This document shows, in pieces, positions 4,817 through 6,515 of a stretch of 6,515 bases of DNA (its first letter is position 1; every line of letters begins with the position of its first letter). Both the position numbers and the translations under genes were made by a program. The notes below the pieces were generated by a model. The model saw nothing but the letters and a program-made list of their open reading frames with translations, was not told the DNA's origin and did not search any database. This DNA comes from Planctomycetaceae bacterium (GTDB taxonomy: Bacteria; Planctomycetota; Phycisphaerae; Phycisphaerales; SM1A02): positions 1-6,515 of the forward strand of contig JAIYCA010000322.1 in NCBI GenBank assembly GCA_027488265.1. Direction: 5' to 3'.

Positions 4817-6515
4817 TCAAAGTACGGCGCAGCGCAGGCCGACTGTGTCGACTTCAAAGTCGAAGGCGCGCGCGCGCGGATGCTGCGGATTTCGCGCGAT
4901 GTCCGCGCGAAGCCGCTCCGCCGAGCGAGCGTCGTTCGCAAGCAACAACATGAAGCCGCCGCCACCTGCGCCGGCGAAACACCACGCCGCGAGATCTTTG
5001 CGCCAGCGCTTCGCCAGTGCGTCGAACATCGACGGCGACGAACCTGGATCAATCTGTCGCTTGCATCGCATGTAACGATCGAGTTGTTCCGCGAAAGACG
5101 TCGCATCGCCGCGCGTCAATGCATCACGCATCGACCACGCATTTTCGCGGAGTCCCGCCACCGCTTCCATCGCCGATCGCTTGTGCGTGAGGTGATTCCA
5201 CACGACGTTTTCGAGGATGTTTTTCGCCATGCGACGCTCGCCTGTGAAGTAGAGCACCGATCGCGCGGAGAGTTCGCGCACAAGTCGATCAGGTACAACG
5301 AGTCGCGATGCACGCGGACGCTGATCGTTTCCAGGCAGCGTCTCTGCCATCTTGAATCCACCAACAACGCCGCCAACTTGATCTTGCCAACCTCCGCGCG
5401 TCGAGAGCATCTGCTCAAGCGCACTCGTTGCCGCGAACAACTCTTCTGCCGAACGCTCGCGACCGAAGACGCGATCAAGACATTGGATCGTCGCCGCACC
5501 CAGAATCGAACTCGTGCCGAGGCCAGAACCCTTCGGTACCGCGGAAAACATCGTGAGTGAAATGCCGCCGCCGATCGCGCGAAGCCACTTCGAAAGCGAA
5601 GCCTTCGCATCCGATGGTGCGGCGCCGGTCAAAACGAGCGCGTTCTCCGCAAGACTCGACCACCGCGTTGGATCATGGCGCGTCGCGAGGTCTTTCATCG
5701 AGCGAATCACGCGCGTTTCACCGAGATCTGTGCTCGTGATGCGAATCACAGGCTCATCGCCGCGCGCAACTTCATCGAGCTTCGCCACAACTTGAATCGG
5801 AAGTTGTCCGCGCAACGTGACCGCGACATTGACGACGCTTCCACCAACCGCGTTACAAATGGGAGGCGTGTCGGTCCAACCACCCGCGAGATCAACGCGC
5901 ACAGGCGTTGTGGTCCACACCGCTTGATCTTGCAGAATCGCTGCGCGTGTTGGGCGCGCTGGAAACTCAACGCGCGAAAGCACCGCGTCGCCGACGGCGG
6001 CAAACGCGCGCGCGCGCAATTCGCCTGCCCGTTGCGCACCAACGCGCCCGAGATCACGCACCGCGCACGAAAGCGTCGCCGCAGCGTGCGCGCGATCGAG
6101 TGCGATCGCCATCTGATCAACTGTTTCTGCGCGTGCCGTTGCAAGCAGTGCGCGGCGTTCCGCACGCGGCGCTTCGACGATCACGCGATGAAGCCCTTCA
6201 AGTTGCTCGGCGACGCCAGCCAGCGAGAACGCCCAGTGCGGTGACTCGATCGCTGCGACGCGACCAATCGCCGCGCGACGGTCGAGCACTTTGCGCGCGT
6301 CACCTTGCGCGAGCAGTTCGCGCATCGAGCGTCTCTCTGCCGCATGCCACGCACGAGGCGCGCGTGCACCGTTCCACATCCACGAGACGTGTGCGATGTC
6401 GGCGCGTCGCGCAACAGGCCAAAGTCGCGCGTCCCAGAGTGTTCCATCACCGACGAGGATGTCATCAATCGCAACACCTGCGCGAGCAAGAAACGCTGCA
6501 AAATCTGCGTTGAGA
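4817..6515 (-). CDS. Fucokinase/FKP-family enzyme, C-terminal GHMP kinase half, 5' partial
   Basis: C-terminal 565 residues of a large sugar kinase that probably phosphorylates L-fucose to fucose-1-phosphate with ATP in the cytoplasm, a salvage route to GDP-fucose. The frame is open to the right edge (first full codon at 6514), so the start is missing. The first in-frame ATG (6379) is internal, since the 45 codons before it continue the protein (VGDGTLWDARLWPV). Residues in the visible fragment: linker and helical region about 1-195; GHMP motif 1 PVRVDLAGGWTDTPP (204-218); ATP loop VPKGSGLGTSS (326-336); GGWQDQVGG (374-382), a hallmark of the fucokinase/HddA group and probably holding the catalytic Asp; YFTGERRMAKNIL (422-434); AGAGGGGF (514-521). 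Full FKP enzymes have about 950-1100 residues with an N-terminal fucose-1-phosphate guanylyltransferase. Whether that half is present here cannot be seen. The related heptose-phosphate kinase HddA is much shorter and less likely. The gene converges on the DUF1232 gene. Confidence 0.9.
   Translation of the reverse strand, partial: LNADFAAFLARAGVAIDDILVGDGTLWDARLWPVARRADIAHVSWMWNGARAPRAWHAAERRSMRELLAQGDARKVLDRRAAIGRVAAIESPHWAFSLAGVAEQLEGLHRVIVEAPRAERRALLATARAETVDQMAIALDRAHAAATLSCAVRDLGRVGAQRAGELRARAFAAVGDAVLSRVEFPARPTRAAILQDQAVWTTTPVRVDLAGGWTDTPPICNAVGGSVVNVAVTLRGQLPIQVVAKLDEVARGDEPVIRITSTDLGETRVIRSMKDLATRHDPTRWSSLAENALVLTGAAPSDAKASLSKWLRAIGGGISLTMFSAVPKGSGLGTSSILGAATIQCLDRVFGRERSAEELFAATSALEQMLSTRGGWQDQVGGVVGGFKMAETLPGNDQRPRASRLVVPDRLVRELSARSVLYFTGERRMAKNILENVVWNHLTHKRSAMEAVAGLRENAWSMRDALTRGDATSFAEQLDRYMRCKRQIDPGSSPSMFDALAKRWRKDLAAWCFAGAGGGGFMLLLANDARSAERLRADIARNPQHPRARAFDFEVDTVGLRCAVL

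Noticed and set aside
4866..4878. Alternating CG tracts at 4866-4878 and 6005-6017 as Z-DNA or repeat elements
   Set aside because: Both fall inside the sugar kinase gene and encode Arg-Ala-Arg-Ala, so codon use explains them.
4817..6515. Heptose-7-phosphate kinase (HddA) as the identity of the sugar kinase
   Set aside because: The GHMP motifs are shared, but HddA proteins are about 340 residues, while this frame has 565 visible residues with a long FKP-like N-terminal extension.

Overview
The window is moderately GC-rich (about 60% by eye) and densely coding. Four of its five genes lie on the minus strand, and two run off the edges. I see no RNA genes, insertion sequences, CRISPR arrays or phage genes. 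The mix is a Cache-type chemoreceptor, a CheW, a CheR with a long C-terminal tail and a fucokinase/FKP-type sugar kinase. This suggests a Gram-negative environmental bacterium with several chemosensory systems. A Myxococcota-like or other delta-proteobacterial-type lineage is a reasonable guess, but it rests on gene content and style and is not proven.

Layout, left to right. Positions 1-1002 (minus) hold a CheR-type methyltransferase, cut at its C-terminal side by the window edge. Positions 999-1493 (minus) hold a CheW adaptor, and 1493-3619 (minus) a full-length chemoreceptor. Positions 3635-4438 (minus) hold a small membrane-anchored protein resembling DUF4230. Read in the direction of transcription the order is DUF4230-like, chemoreceptor, CheW, CheR. 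The gap after the first gene is 15 bp, and the next two junctions are stop/start overlaps, so this looks like one transcript. The order receptor-CheW-CheR and the receptor's signalling-tip sequence match the start of Wsp-type (alternative cellular function) chemosensory operons. CheA, CheB and the output regulator would be expected beyond the left edge.

A small DUF1232 (YkvA-like) membrane protein at 4462-4758 (plus) diverges from the DUF4230-like gene. The 23-bp gap between them is almost filled by a perfect 18-bp palindrome, a candidate operator shared by both genes. After a 58-bp convergent gap with two overlapping palindromes, 4817-6515 (minus) encodes the C-terminal kinase half of an L-fucose kinase/FKP-family enzyme, whose start lies beyond the right edge.

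The receptor, CheW and CheR should work together: ligand sensing in the periplasm, adaptor coupling to an unseen CheA, and adaptation by receptor methylation. The CheR has an unusual SAM-binding loop, which raises doubt about its activity. I found no convincing wholly new system. The most notable points are the linkage of the DUF4230-like gene to a Wsp-like cluster, the palindrome at the divergent start, and the divergent CheR.
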